DNA from: Adineta ricciae
Lineage: Eukaryota; Rotifera; Eurotatoria; Adinetida; Adinetidae
Reading direction: 5' to 3'
Assembly: GCA_905250025.1 (NCBI GenBank)
Contig: CAJNOJ010000005.1
Location: 62,001 to 126,000 of the forward strand
Length of the DNA stretch: 64,000 nucleotides
The position numbers were made by a program, and so were the translations under genes. The notes beneath the pieces were generated by a model. That model had not been told where the DNA came from. It made no database searches and worked only from the letters and a program-made list of their open reading frames with translations. Below are positions 1 through 12,800 of the stretch, piece after piece; the first letter of the stretch is position 1, and the number at the start of each line of letters is the position of its first letter.

Positions 1-2601
1 CACGATCAACCAGAACGCTCTTCGTCATCATCGAAATCAAAGTCACACAGTGATCTTATCTCGTCGAGTGCACATAAGAGATCATCAGATCAGTCAAATC
101 ATAAGTCATCATCATCAACAACAGGGGATTCGTTTAAAAAACGTGATTCGAATACGAATAATCACAGTAAATCGGCCGTTACCGATCACAATGTGTCATC
201 AAAAAAACGACCAGCATCAACGTCGAACGATAATAAGAAGAAAATATCAACTCACGATGTGAAAAAATCTAATGAAAATCATGTATCATCTCGAAAACCA
301 TTGGATTCCAATCCAAGAAGAACGTCATCTAGTAGCAATAATAGCCAATCAAACAAACAACACGCATCTCGGTCAGATGTTCCACGAACCGGCGAACGAA
401 CAGGTATAATGATTGATTCAAGATTGGAATTTGAGCGTTAGAGCGAAGAATATCTGCACATCGACCAACGATTTGTCGTATATTTTAGAATCTTCTTATA
501 AATCGTCCGGTGGTAATCGCTCAAGTGATAAATATCCCGATCGATCGGAGAGATCATCGTTAGATTCATCTAAAACGAAACCAGCCTCATCATCAACTTC
601 GCACCGTAGTCGTTCAAATGAAAAACGTTTAACTTCGACATCAACAAAACCCGATTATCATCATTCATCATCTGGTGATAAATCTAAACCACGCACAACA
701 TCTCACAATACAACAAACAAATACGATAAACCGAAAGACTCATTTGTAAACGACTATAACTAAACTAACATGCCTAAACTGCTCTTTTTATTTCATTTTC
801 AGCCGAAAGATACTCATCGTTCGACGTCATCCAATTCATATGATAGTGATCGTCGTTCAACGCATCAAAATGAACAACGTTTACGGCATGAGAAAGAAAT
901 ACTTGTACATAAACAACTTGTTCAACAACAGGAAGAAGAGAAAATCAAAGAGCAACAACGACGATTAGCCGAAGAACGCGAAAGAATGAGACGAGAGTTC
1001 GAATGTAAGTTCTTTTCGCCTTCATTCGAATTCATTCATATGCTCTGTTCTTTTTTGTCTAGTTCTTGAACGTGAACGTTTGGAAATCGAACGAACGCGA
1101 CTAGCCCTAGAGAAAGAAAAACAAGATCAAGCACGAGAACTCGATAAACAACAAAGACGCTTAGCTGATGAAGCTAAACATCGTCAACAGCAAGCAGAAG
1201 CGAAATTACGCGATGAAAAATTACATCGAATAGCTCATCATGATAATAAACACCCGCGTGATTCACAGCGTTCATCACATTATCAAAATGCAAACAATAA
1301 TAACGATACTTCTTCAAGTAAAGGATACGATCATCGATCGTCATCGAACACAAGTAACGAACGTGGACGGGATCGATCGCTTGGTGAAACAAATCGTGAT
1401 TATTATTCCGAAGCCAAACGACCATATAGTAACAATATGAATAATCAACGTGAGACAATGTTGTACGTAACAAGAAACGAAAAGCATGCTAGAAAAAAAA
1501 ACTCTATTCTCTTTTTTTCTTTAGTCGCGATCGCGCTGCTGGTCGTGATTCAGACCTTTCTTCGTCCAGTTCGAGTCTGGTTCTCAGCTCTCCATCAACA
1601 ATCATTTCAAGTAATACAAACAATAATGCACGATACCTTCCTCCGTCATCGCATCAAAATCGACCAGTCGATCCATACAATGCATTACCACAGCGTGGTC
1701 GAGATATGGCTTTGCCACCAACATCGGCTGTTAGTGCTGCTTATGAACGTTCCTCGCGAAACAATGCTACATCGCCGACTAATAACAGTGCACTTCTCCG
1801 ACGGCCACATTCTCGAGAACGATTTGATGGTCGAGAATTCCTTCAACAAGCACAACGTCGTGATCGTTCGCCACCTCCGACTTCGACGTTACGTCGTGAA
1901 CCAATGGAAACTGCACATTGGGAACGACCAAAAGCACGTGATAGCACACATTATACTGAGGGTAAACAAATACCGAATATGATCGAAATGAACAATTTGT
2001 ATTGTTGCTAATTTAGATGCTCATAAATATTTACCTAATCAATATCTCTCTGATACATCACCATCAATGCAACAACAGCAGCCGCAAGGCTTATGGTCAG
2101 CTGCGCCACCGTCTAGAGCGCAACATCATCATGGTGATCTATCCGTTAAAGGTGAGATGGTTTCATCGGTTGATTCTTTTAATTGAAAATTTTTTCAACT
2201 TTTTAGCACCTGTTCACCCACCGGTCGTCGATCCGTATAGTTGGCAACATGTTTCATCACAAGTACCACCATCAGCCCACGATCGATCTCGTACAAATAT
2301 GATCAGTAATCAACGTATTCCAATGCTTTCATCCAATCAACCACCTCCTCCACCTCCATCAGCACGTGGTAATACGGCTGGTCAAAGTCACATTTACAAT
2401 CATCCTGGTGTACCTGTCAGTGCTATTCCAACATCTCAACAACACGCATCATTAGTGCCACCACCATCTCTTCATCATACAACTGCTTATGTGACTCAAC
2501 AAGCCCCACCTCCTGGACTTGTCCTTCATCCAACAGGACAAGCACGTACTTACGAATCACACTACGTTGTTACACAACCAATACAGCCACGACGCTATTA
2601 A
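1..2601 (+). CDS. SAFB-like nuclear scaffold/RNA-binding protein, C-terminal part (5' end outside window)
   Basis: The open frame enters from the left edge, so the N-terminus (where a SAP domain and RRM would lie) is missing. Visible exons by GT-AG and phase: 1-402, 489-745, 803-1004, 1063-about 1466, 1525-1961, 2017-2151, 2207-2601. The order is a Ser/Lys/Asp-rich low-complexity region, then a long charged coiled coil of Glu/Arg/Gln (about 803-1230, e.g. RLAEERERMRREFE), then an Arg/Ser-rich stretch with KRPYS and RFDGREF, then a Pro/Gln/His-rich tail with polyproline and a terminal RRY. The Glu/Arg coil followed by RFDGREF-like text recalls SAFB/SLTM, which couple chromatin, transcription and RNA processing in the nucleus. 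This is family resemblance only; other SR-like coiled-coil proteins are possible. Confidence 0.5.
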
Positions 2602-5600
2602 ATCACTATGTTCATGTCTAGTTGTTCATCTTAGTGATAAACCCGTCTTTGTAGTTCATGTATTTCTTTGACATTGACTTCATATTGCATGCAAAGAGAT
2701 ATCAGTACGATTGCATTGGATTTTCTACTACATGTGAATAGTATGAAAACAAAGGACTCGATTTGCATGTGTTTTGTGTTTGTGTGTATCATTGTACATG
2801 TCTCTTGACTTCATTTGTCTTTTTGTTTTTCATTTTTTCTTTAATGGTATTCTATACTGAACACAACGTCTCTTCTTCTTCTGTACTTCTACTTTCTAAA
2901 CATATGTTCCAGCATTGATAAAAAAAATCGAACGAGAGAATATGTTACTTTTTTCGTGATCAATTTATCAAATATCAAGAACATTGAAAGGAGAATATCG
3001 AAGTAAGTATAATGACATACCTACATGCCTACATAGGCTTCTGTTAATTCACTGATCGAATGTGCATTTGGATGCATATTCACATCTACCTGGATCAATA
3101 TGCGTAACCTACATGAAACTCATTCATCCGGACGATTTTCGATTGAAATAGGAAGAAGAGTGAGAGAGCATGATTGGAAAGAAAAAATGAGAAGAAATAG
3201 GTGAATATATATTTCGAAAATAGTTTCTTGCGCTTTCGATCCTGTCATATATCGATAAACTCTCTCAAATGCATTTTTTCATAATACTCCTCATTCTCTT
3301 TGCTTAATACATTTTGTACAACATTTTCTGCGCTCGAGAAGGAATGGTACATACATTCATGTACATACAGACGAGAGAGAAAAATCTCGAAAAGCAAAAG
3401 ACGGGAAGGACTAGAATTATTTGAAACTCACTTGTGCGCACATGAACTTAATCCCTGCTTCCTTTTCTTTTCCCTTCTGACATGCATATATATATATATA
3501 CCCTTTTTGAATCGGTAGAGCATAAAACTCTTGCATTACTTCTCTTCGATTGTAAGTAGTCCTGCTCTCTTTCTTTATGTATAGAAACATTGCGGTAGGT
3601 AGAGCAAAATCTTAAGTAAATGATTATAATTCTTCTCAGTCAACCATCCATGCATCCACTTTCGCGTTCGAACATTACTTTTTTCTTCTCTGTCTCTCTT
3701 TTCCTATGTGTATTCGTGTGCATAGACGTAAACTATTGATGTTGGTATTCATATTCCTTGGACGAGATAGAGTCTATCACATATACAGTCATACATCATC
3801 ATACGAAAAAGCTGAAAAAAAAAGAAAGAAGTCTTGGATCTAGATGACTTTATCAGAATCTATCTTTATGATGAGAGATATTCTATCGACATTTCTGTAT
3901 CTCTCGGCTTTGTTCTTTGACTAATCGAATAAAGATACTGAGGATTGTTTAGAAAGTAAAATATTCTTCGACTATTGCTCTCGTGTAGACTTTTTCTGTA
4001 AGCATTTTTCTAACAAATACAGACATAGAACAAGAGAAACACATAGACACACATATGCAGACAATATAAGAGAAATATTGCCATCAAGAATCTTTCTATT
4101 CTTGAGAATGAGTGAAACGTACGAATTCTTTCACTACCATCTGCAGCCATACTCTGACTAGAAATCAGTCTCGTATTTCTCTCTTATTCTTTCTTTGCCC
4201 GTTTTTTTTTATTTCACATTTTCCATTCTCGAACCATCTGTGCTTCGATCCCCTCACTTTGCTTTTCAAACATAGAACTACTAAATCTCCTCAATATATA
4301 TCTGTATATTCTCTTCATCAATGAAGTACATCTGCGTATATTCTCGTCATGTTAAAAAATCTTTTCTCCTTCTTCTTCTTCTTCTTTGTCAGTAGTGACT
4401 TACTATTATCGCTACCAATTTCATATTTGAATTTAAAGAAGAAAAAAAGGACTAAAAATCTAAACCCTTTCTCTTCGTATGCTCTCTCTCTCCCTCTCTG
4501 TCGTTTTCATATATATTGAAATTGGGAAGAAGAACAAGACACAAATAGACGATTTTATCACGAGATGATAAATGAATTTGATGTGATATCTCGTTGTCGT
4601 AAGTATTCTTGATTCGAAAATATGACTAATATCAGAAACAAGTTCATTTTATCACATTTTCATTAGCAATTATTAGTTCCACTGACTTGTCAACGCCATA
4701 TGAAAAATTAAATGTTTTTCATAAATCATTATTTTATTGGAAGTGTGAAAACTCTCATTAGTTTTCTACAACTGAGTATTCATTTTCATGGCCAATTAAT
4801 TTTTTTCCACCTATAAGAGCTAAAATGGTAACGACATGCGTACGAATACTTGTATGTATTTATACATACATATTCATGCACAGGTAAAAGTCGAAACCAT
4901 TAGTATATTAGTAAATGTGTGTATATATGTGCGAAAAATCGATTTCTTTTCTTGATCATGTCGTCTTCGGTTGTTGTCTGTATAATATTTGACAAGATTG
5001 TCAGTGTTTTCCTATTACATATTTCTCCCTTGGAAGTGATGAGAAAAGAACAAGATGAAGATGATAATGATTGGAAGACTCACAATGAAAGTAGGCGATG
5101 ATGTATCTATGTACACACATATACACGTCTTTGGCCTTCGTCTTTCGCCTTCAATGTACTTCTCTCTTTCTCTGTCTTTTCTTTTTCATTTTTTTAAACT
5201 GCGTGTGCATAAGCGCATCATATGTGCTATAGACGTGCGCATCTCTCTCTCTCTTCTTCCTTCTTCTCGTCTTTGCTCGACATGTTCTATAATCACACCA
5301 ATACGAATCTATATATGTGCGCACGTCGAAAGAAGACGAACAGGGAAAGAGGAGAAAGAGAGACAGAGAACGAAAAGACGTAAGAAATTGAGTATGAATG
5401 TATATAATGAAGAACAAGAAGACGAAAAGAATGTTGCGCCCTACGTCGTTTTTCTCCCTTAGTGTTACAGGATACGAGAAAACGAAGATGTAAAAAAAGA
5501 TGTTTTTTTCTTTTTCTCTTTTTTGTCTTATCTATACGTGCCCATCATTATCGAATATGTATGCATATGTACATTTATTACAAATCGTATGAAGCTTTCT

Positions 5601-6276
5601 CTAATTCAACCGTTACTACTGATATCGATTTTCGAAGAATTTCTTAACTAGATCTCAACATACTGATTGCTAGGAGGCATTCTCTCTCTCCCTCTCTCTC
5701 TCTCTATTTCAAGTTTTAGACCTGAGTTATTTTGTATGAATATGACATTTGTGATCCTCTCTCTCTGATGACTGATCGTCATTAACTAGGTAAGGATAGA
5801 ATGCTCTACGCACAAATAAAGAAAAACATAACATTTACTAGATACAGTTAATATTAATACTTGCTTTCATGTGATAAATATTCAAGCTATAGGACTAATC
5901 ACAAACAATCATTATTAGATTGATCAAATTCGAGAATAAGACTTTCATATTTTCCTTCTCGATAAAAGCTTCGCAAGTTGATATTCGTTGAAATACACCT
6001 GTATGACGTAAAATGATACTGTTGTTGTTGTTATTGAAGGATGAAGACGATGAGAAGAGAAATCAAATGATGTATTTCTCAAAGAATAGATCGTAAATGA
6101 ATGTGCACGTATGATGATCAATCACAGTTGACATGTGCATATGTATATGGATGAAGCATTTTTTCTCGTTTTTTCTCCTCGAATAAATTGTTATTGATCT
6201 ATTTCGTTTGTAGATTGTTTCAATCTAATCGTCATTTGTTGTTTTTTGCACTTTTCCATTTTGCCAAGCACCGGTG
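2602..6276. other. Gene-poor simple-sequence block
   Basis: About 3.7 kb without a convincing coding exon. It is rich in CT/GA runs, short TA repeats (near 3487-3500) and T-runs. Open frames here are short and low-complexity. It presumably holds the 3' UTR of the upstream gene and the promoter and 5' UTR of the zinc-finger gene. A pyrimidine-rich tract ending in AG at 6267-6268 lies just before the zinc-finger ATG, which hints at an upstream noncoding exon. Confidence 0.6.
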
Positions 6277-9200
6277 ATGACTGACGATGCATCAACAGCT
6301 TATATTTGTATCTATTGTCCATTCAATTCAGACAATTTACAAGCACTTGAAAATCATTTAACAAGTATAAAATAAATTTAATGTCACCTTGATCTACTCT
6401 TTACATATGTACACGCATTCAGATACGCACGGGCACGGGTGTCAAGATGCACCACTACCATCACATATACAATCGTCATCATCATCATCATCATCATCAT
6501 CGAACATTACTACCAAGGCCGGCAAACGCGAGGCGCCTGATGATGAACAGGTAACTTTCGTACATTAACCTCGTTCGATCGCTTTTTCTATCGTACAATC
6601 ATTCGATATTATCTATGTTTATCTAGCCTCAATCGTCGTTGAATGGTATTAAACAAACAAAAGGTATTTATTGAACATCTTTCGATTTGAAACTTTCCGA
6701 TCAAGTGAACTCGACGTTCTTCTTCGCATCTGACAGAAAGACAAAACGAAAGAGTTTTCAGTCGAAGAAAAGGATTTGAAAATTCTGGTTGAAAAAAGCA
6801 TTGCATTTTTCTCGTAGATCATCCATTCGGAGTCAAACGAGTTCGACGTACATTGTCTCCAACTACACCACCGAATGTCTTTGTCAATGGTCATCATGAT
6901 GATAATAATTCGAAACAAGGTGACGATTCAGATACGTCTGATGAAGACGATGATGACGAACGTGATTCATCGTCGAATCCAACAACCATGTCGCCAAAAG
7001 CTGTTCTTATATGTCCAACATGCGGTTCAACGTATCATCGTCTTGGGCATTTGATACGACATGCAAAGCGAAAACATCGTATTGATTTATCGAACTATGA
7101 TGGACCAGAAACGTTCGACATTCTTACATCACAAACCAATCAAATGGAATCATCTGATCTCGAAGTAAACAAGAACAGTAAAGAGCAAGTAGATATGTCT
7201 AAGATCGATGAGACCGATTCATTAGACAAATCATCTCAGCAGCTAGGTAAATCGAATTCAATTCGTATAATCATTTGAACCGATGTTTTCCTTAGATGAA
7301 ACGCCATCGGATGCAAATGCGACAACAAACTGTCCTTATTGTGATTTTAAGACCACAGACATTGAGCAGTTCAAACTACATATCATAGCGCATATTCGTG
7401 ATAAGAACTATCGATGTTTACTATGCAATCGTTTGTACAAATATCGAGGTAAACGGCAGACATGTCGTTGTGTTTTTTATTCAAAAAGGTTTCTTTGATA
7501 GGTGATTGTTCATTTCATATTCGTCGTAAACATCATCGATACAGTATAAATTCAAATGATTATATTCAACGATTTTTATTCGATACGACTGATGGAGATG
7601 AAACTATGTCAACACAAGCCGGTGGACATGGATCATCGATCAATGGTATTATGAGTAGTTCGAATATCTCTCGTGAACCGGATGAACCTGTGCGATATTT
7701 CGGTTGTCCTTATTGTGATTATACATCCAACTACGGTGGAGATGTTCGGTAATTGATGCTTATCGTTTCATTGATTTTCGAATTGTATCTTTTTTTTTCG
7801 TTTCAATTAGAAAACATCAAGCACGGAAACATCCGAATGTTGAATCTAAAGTCATAAAAATGGTTCGACAAGAATCTGAACATCAAAGTCAGGTAACCGT
7901 ACCCAATCCTGAACATTCATTTCCATCTAACGACGATCGAGCGATCGATGATGATGAAGATGCTCTGAATATCATCACCAAACCAAACGTGAACTTACTT
8001 GAACAACAAGAACGCAAAGAGAAAATCAAAACAGTGAAGAAAACGGATGTGAATTTCATCCAACAGCATCCAGCAACTCTACCTATTCCACCAAATTTTG
8101 CGCCCGTTCGCGTTTTCCAATGTAGTTCGTGCCACCAACAAGGTACTTACAAGTGGGTAGTTGAAAGACACATACGTGCAAAACATCCCGATCAACCCGA
8201 TGCACATGTCATCGAATTACCAGCCGAATTAGCTGTCAAACTACAGAAAATCACACCGCCATTGAAACGATTCCGTTGTTCGTTATGCCCATTGCAATCG
8301 AAACACACGTGGGTCATTATTCGTGTATGTATTTTATTGTAATTCTCAAATCGATCAGATTCTAATGAAGTTGCATTATTCTTCTAGCATATCAAACATT
8401 TCCATACGCTGCAAACTGCCTCTGTTCTTGACATACAACCAGATGGAACACCGATCAACGATGAAGCATTTTCCTATCAGAATGGTAATAATTACGAATA
8501 CCTGTCATCTATATATCGATTTTCCTTTTGTTTGATTAGGGGATTTTTCGAATAAATCTGATAATCACGATTCCGAATCATCGTCCGTGAGTAGTTCATG
8601 TAATGACACTGGTACTGATGGACAAGTCGACTTCCTTCGTCAACAAGATCCAGACGATGAAGACGATGAGAGCGACAACGCTCGTTCATTAGATCCAACC
8701 ATCAACGGTTCAATAGCACTCGTATATAAATGCTCCGTATGTGAATTTACATCTAATGTACCATGGAACATCCAGAAGCATATCAACGATTTACATTCTG
8801 ATCAGCCCAATGCCCATATGTTAACTCAATGCCGGTCAGCACTAATTGATCATACTTTGAAATTGAATTCAAAGAAATCTAAACACAAAAATGGACATCA
8901 AACAAACATCGCAACCGTCACGAAAATCCCAATGACCGCTCCATTATCACCGACAAGTGCATTAGCAAAAGCCAAATTTCCTCCTGCGGTCGAAGAAGCT
9001 ATATTGTCACTACAAGGCTCGAAAATCAATGCTGGTCTCTACGCTGTACAACCGAAATTCGGTATTAAACGCTTAAAATGTCGCCATTGTTTCTATCGTT
9101 CAAATTGGAAAACAGATATGATCCGACACGTTAGAATCAGACATAGCCTAACCGAGCCTGATCATAATAAAGGTAAACTAATTGAAAACCAATGTGATAT

Positions 9201-10565
9201 GTATGATTTGTGTTCTTAGATATGATCATGATGACTGAACAAGAAGCACGTGCGACTATCGAAACATATGAAAATACATTTGGCAAAGAATTACGGCGAC
9301 GAACATTTCGCACATGGAACGATTGGGCTAAAGCTGAAGAAGAATTCACACCGAAGGATGGCTCATTGCAATATGTAAGTCGAATGCTTCTTTCTCTCGC
9401 TGATTTCATTTCTAATCTTCATTTCGACAGAGTAATGCAAATGGTGGAACACCACCGATGGATTCGAATAAATTAAAGAGAAACCTTTCAATGCCATTAT
9501 CAACTGGTGAAGATATAAGACGTCTGAATAAACCCAAAGTGAAACATGAACCGAAAATCCTCACTAAAAATTACAACCAAGCTCTATCAAACCCAAAAGA
9601 TGAAGTAAATGCGCAGACCATTCGTTCTTATCCAATTTAGATTTCTCTTCTCCTTTTAGTTTAAACAATTACCGAATTCATCGAACATTGTCTCGCGTCT
9701 TCTGTTGACCACATCACCTTCGCACAGTGATGACGGTGACGCACCATTAGATCTTTCTCTTAAACCAAATCATCAAATGGCCATGCCAATGAATTTCAAA
9801 CAATCTAATGGAAATCATCAGAACCAATCGACATATACGCATTCCGATGCTGAAGAAAGCGACGAAGACGAAGACAACAATTCCACTGTGTCTTACGTTT
9901 GTTCAAAATGTCCATGTAAACGTTCGAATTTCAATTCCGCTCAACGTCATCTAACACTTCACTTAACTGGCCAAGGTGTGAGTTGTCCCCTCTGTTCTTA
10001 TGCAGTATTATCTTCCAAGTCCATGGTTCATCATATAACAATCGCGCATCCAACTAGTCAAATGCCAACTGAATTTCCGTCTGTCATTCGAACACCAAGT
10101 GCAACTGTTATTGAACAGCATCAATGTCCAATGTGTTCATATCAATGTGATCGTGCCGAAGCACTACAACTTCATCGTCGTCTCGAACATGATGACGAAG
10201 AATTCGATATCGACTCTTCCTCAGGTATTGGCGGTGGTGATGACTATGTTGATGAAGAAGAAGAGATGGATAATGACAATAGCAATTTACCGGTCGATTC
10301 AACTATAAATATCTTTCAATGTCCATTATGTGCACCATCAACATCAAGTAATTTCCAAAATCTTGAACAGTTTACCATGCATATCTACACTGATCATTCG
10401 AATCATCTGCAAAACAATCAATCATGTCCATTTTGTTCTTTTATTGCTCATACAACATCGTCGTCTAAGCTCGGAGAACATATGAAACTTCATTTCAACG
10501 GAACGCTTGTTCAACCAGATCCGCTTCATGGGGTAGAAAATGTTAAAGAGTTATTAATCGAATAG
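6277..10565 (+). CDS. Multi-C2H2 zinc-finger transcription factor (14 fingers) with CtBP-type motif
   Basis: Twelve exons give an in-frame protein of about 1180 aa: 6277-6364, 6423-6550, 6627-6645 (a 19-nt microexon), 6818-7246, 7296-7448, 7502-7748, 7811-8324, 8388-8484, 8540-9172, 9220-9374, 9431-9604, 9660-10565; the summed length is a multiple of three. About 14 C2H2 fingers are dispersed along the chain, many of the CxxC(D/S)(Y/F) type, such as CPYCDYTSN, CSVCEFTSN and CPMCSYQC. The first finger (CIYCPFNS...HLTNTH) is split by intron 1, which supports the start. Acidic and poly-Ser linkers separate the fingers. Near residue 908 lies PLDLSLKP, a match to the PxDLS motif that recruits the CtBP corepressor, suggesting a repressor. 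The dispersed-finger layout resembles REST/ZNF462-type proteins, but I cannot assign an ortholog. No neighbour shares its function. Confidence 0.85.
6474..6502 (+). repeat. (TCA)n microsatellite inside the zinc-finger gene
   Basis: About nine tandem TCA/TCG codons in exon 2 encode a run of some ten serines. Triplet length changes would keep the frame. Confidence 0.85.
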
Positions 10566-10984
10566 AAAAAGCAACTAACACCCGTACATGACACAGACGT
10601 ACATTTTTCTCGAGTTTTGATATTGTTATTACAAATATTTTTTTCTCCTTTCATTCGTTTTTCTTTTGTTCATTGTCTTACGGTGGTAGTTCGTTTTTTT
10701 CTCGTTTTTGCTTTAATTCTTTTATATATTGTGGTAGTGAAGAACTAAGAAAATTCAGAAACAGTATTCAACTGTGTTATCATTCCGTTTTTATCGTGGA
10801 AAAGTCAAATGTGAGAGTTTTTTTTTTCGTTTTTTCCATTTATAAAGAAATATAAATATGTATTAAACTCAACTTCTTTTCTTTTCTAAATTTCAAACAA
10901 ATGTCTTGATGCAAGAAGAACAAAGGAAAGACTTTATGCAGTTACTCGTATAACAAACAAGAAAAACAAACAAATGGCGACGAT
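10566..10984. other. Convergent 3' ends, no gene seen
   Basis: This T-rich spacer holds the 3' UTR of the zinc-finger gene and that of the opposite-strand gene ending at 10985. Nothing else is recognisable. Confidence 0.6.
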
Positions 10985-12462
10985 TTAACTAGCAGAAGCT
11001 GACTTCTTCTTCTTTTTCTTGCGTTTTTTAGCCTGTTTTATGAGAAGATTTTGTTCTTCTACTGTATGTGAATCATTTAAGGTTTTCGATTGATCCATGT
11101 GATCGATAATGCGATCGATTGCAGAGACAAGCGGTTTGGTCGACGGTTTCGTTTGATTTTGTCGACGTCGCTGATGTTTACTGAGAATAGGACGAATCAC
11201 AGTTAATGAAGACGTCGTACGGGATGGTAACTGCGCGTATTTGGAATCTTCTTCGCGATAATCATTGTTAGATGTGTCGGTTGTTGGTTGAAATGCGTTG
11301 GCGAATGATGTCGACGAACGATCGATGAAGTACGAGGTGTTTGTAGTGGAATCGAGATTATCATTATCATCGTCGTCGGTGTCGAGAACGATGAATTCAG
11401 GTGGAGATTTAGATTCAACAGAAGCACTGTTGGAAAGAACAATGGGTGATGAAGATGAATTGCCTTTAACCGGTTTTACGTACGAAGTTTCGATGATTTC
11501 TTCTAAAAACAAAAAATAAACATTCTCTCTAATTTTCAATTCATGCTGCCCAAATTTCTCAGAAAGTCTCGCCTTACCATTCTCAGATTTAACAGCAATT
11601 TCTTTGGTAATTTTGTTAGTTTTCGTTAAATTAAAAGCATGATAACCATTATCAGTTTTCGTTTTTGTTGAATTCAATTTCTTCTTATCGCTGGCATTCC
11701 TCTGAATATCTTTCCTATATCGTCGCTGAAAATCAGCATAATACTTCGGATTAATGTATTCTCTGGGCAATTCCATTTTGCATTTCAACCATTCTGTATG
11801 CGAATCGCTCGTACGTTGATAGAATTCACGAATGAGAATTGCTCGAACGTTTTCGATTGTTGTACGAGGATGAACATGACCAATAATTGATTCATGGGCG
11901 ACTGTCGGCAGTTGTGCTCTAAAAGTTCGACGATGTTGTCGAAGATCTCGGTAAAATTGGCAAATACGTACTCTACTGAAACATCGTCGTCATCGTTTAG
12001 TTCATCTGAACTGGAAAGTGTGATATCCGCTTCAGATGTTGCTTGTTTTCTATTTGGAGCGAAGAGATCAGAATGAAATGAGGTGTGTTAATCGAATGTT
12101 TTACTTTGAACTTGAAAGTGGAATAAAATCACCTAATGGTTGAGCGGCATCATTATTTGACAAAGTATTCGTTTTCTTTGATTCACTTCTAGTTACACAA
12201 AAGATAAATCGAGTGTTTTCTTTTGGTGGAAAAGATTTTACTTGTCGGCTTCAGATTGTTCATTACTTGATTGAGCATATTTGGAAGGGAATAATCGTTT
12301 AAATATAAGATCACGTTTTGTTTGGTAATTTGAAGTTTTTTCGTCGTGCTCTTCGTCGAAATAGATGTGACCATTCGACTGTTTAGGAGTTTCAGTTCGT
12401 TCAAAATAACGTGTATAGACCGTTGGCGTATATTCCGATTTTCGGCCTTGATAATTCGACAT
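10985..12462 (-). CDS. Uncharacterised nuclear-type protein with poly-Lys C-terminus
   Basis: My model has four exons, 12462-12242, 12188-12105, 11975-11578 and 11502-10985, giving about 406 aa with phases that agree. The central part (about 11975-11640) reads as a folded segment rich in Arg/Tyr/Phe (QFYRDLRQHRRTFRAQ, later INPKYYADFQRRYRK). The rest is Ser/Thr/Asp-rich, and the tail is KKRKKKKKKSASAS, a likely nuclear localisation signal. The intron near 11976-12104 is ambiguous: an acidic open stretch (12049-11980) could be an alternative exon in another frame. I do not recognise the family. The gene is divergent from MEK across about 340 nt and may share its promoter. Confidence 0.65.
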
Positions 12463-12800
12463 TTACTGGACAACTACAAATTGATTTGAATTTGAGAAAA
12501 AAACTTGCTTAATACTTCCACTTCTATCTCACTGGACAAGAATATCGACGAATGGAAACTCATCTTGAAAAAACTCGACTTTTTCTTATTGAAAAATTCT
12601 ATTGAATTCGGAGAATAACCGATGATTTATTCATAAATTTCCCAACAAATAAATATTGGTGTACAATTGACATCGAAAGTGGCGCTCGTATCATCTTGTT
12701 TATCATGTTGTCAATATATAATTTGAGGCATCTGCTGTTCTGCTAATAATATTTCTATCTTAAAAGATTCATCTGATTGATCATTAGATTACAAACCAAA
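12463..12800. promoter_or_regulatory. Shared intergenic region between divergent genes
   Basis: Only 338 nt separate the start codon of the minus-strand unknown gene from the MEK start codon, so both promoters must lie here or overlap the genes. I see no clear TATA box. This is inference from layout. Confidence 0.5.

Noticed and set aside
3508..3560. A tRNA-Lys-like D-arm phrase (TCGGTAGAGCAT...ACTCTT)
   Set aside because: No T-arm, no acceptor stem pairing and no GGTTCGA-type box B at the right distance; taken as chance.
4919..5647. Several overlapping open frames on both strands
   Set aside because: Composed of CT/GA and Lys/Arg/Ser-rich low-complexity sequence, with no domain or consistent splice sites.
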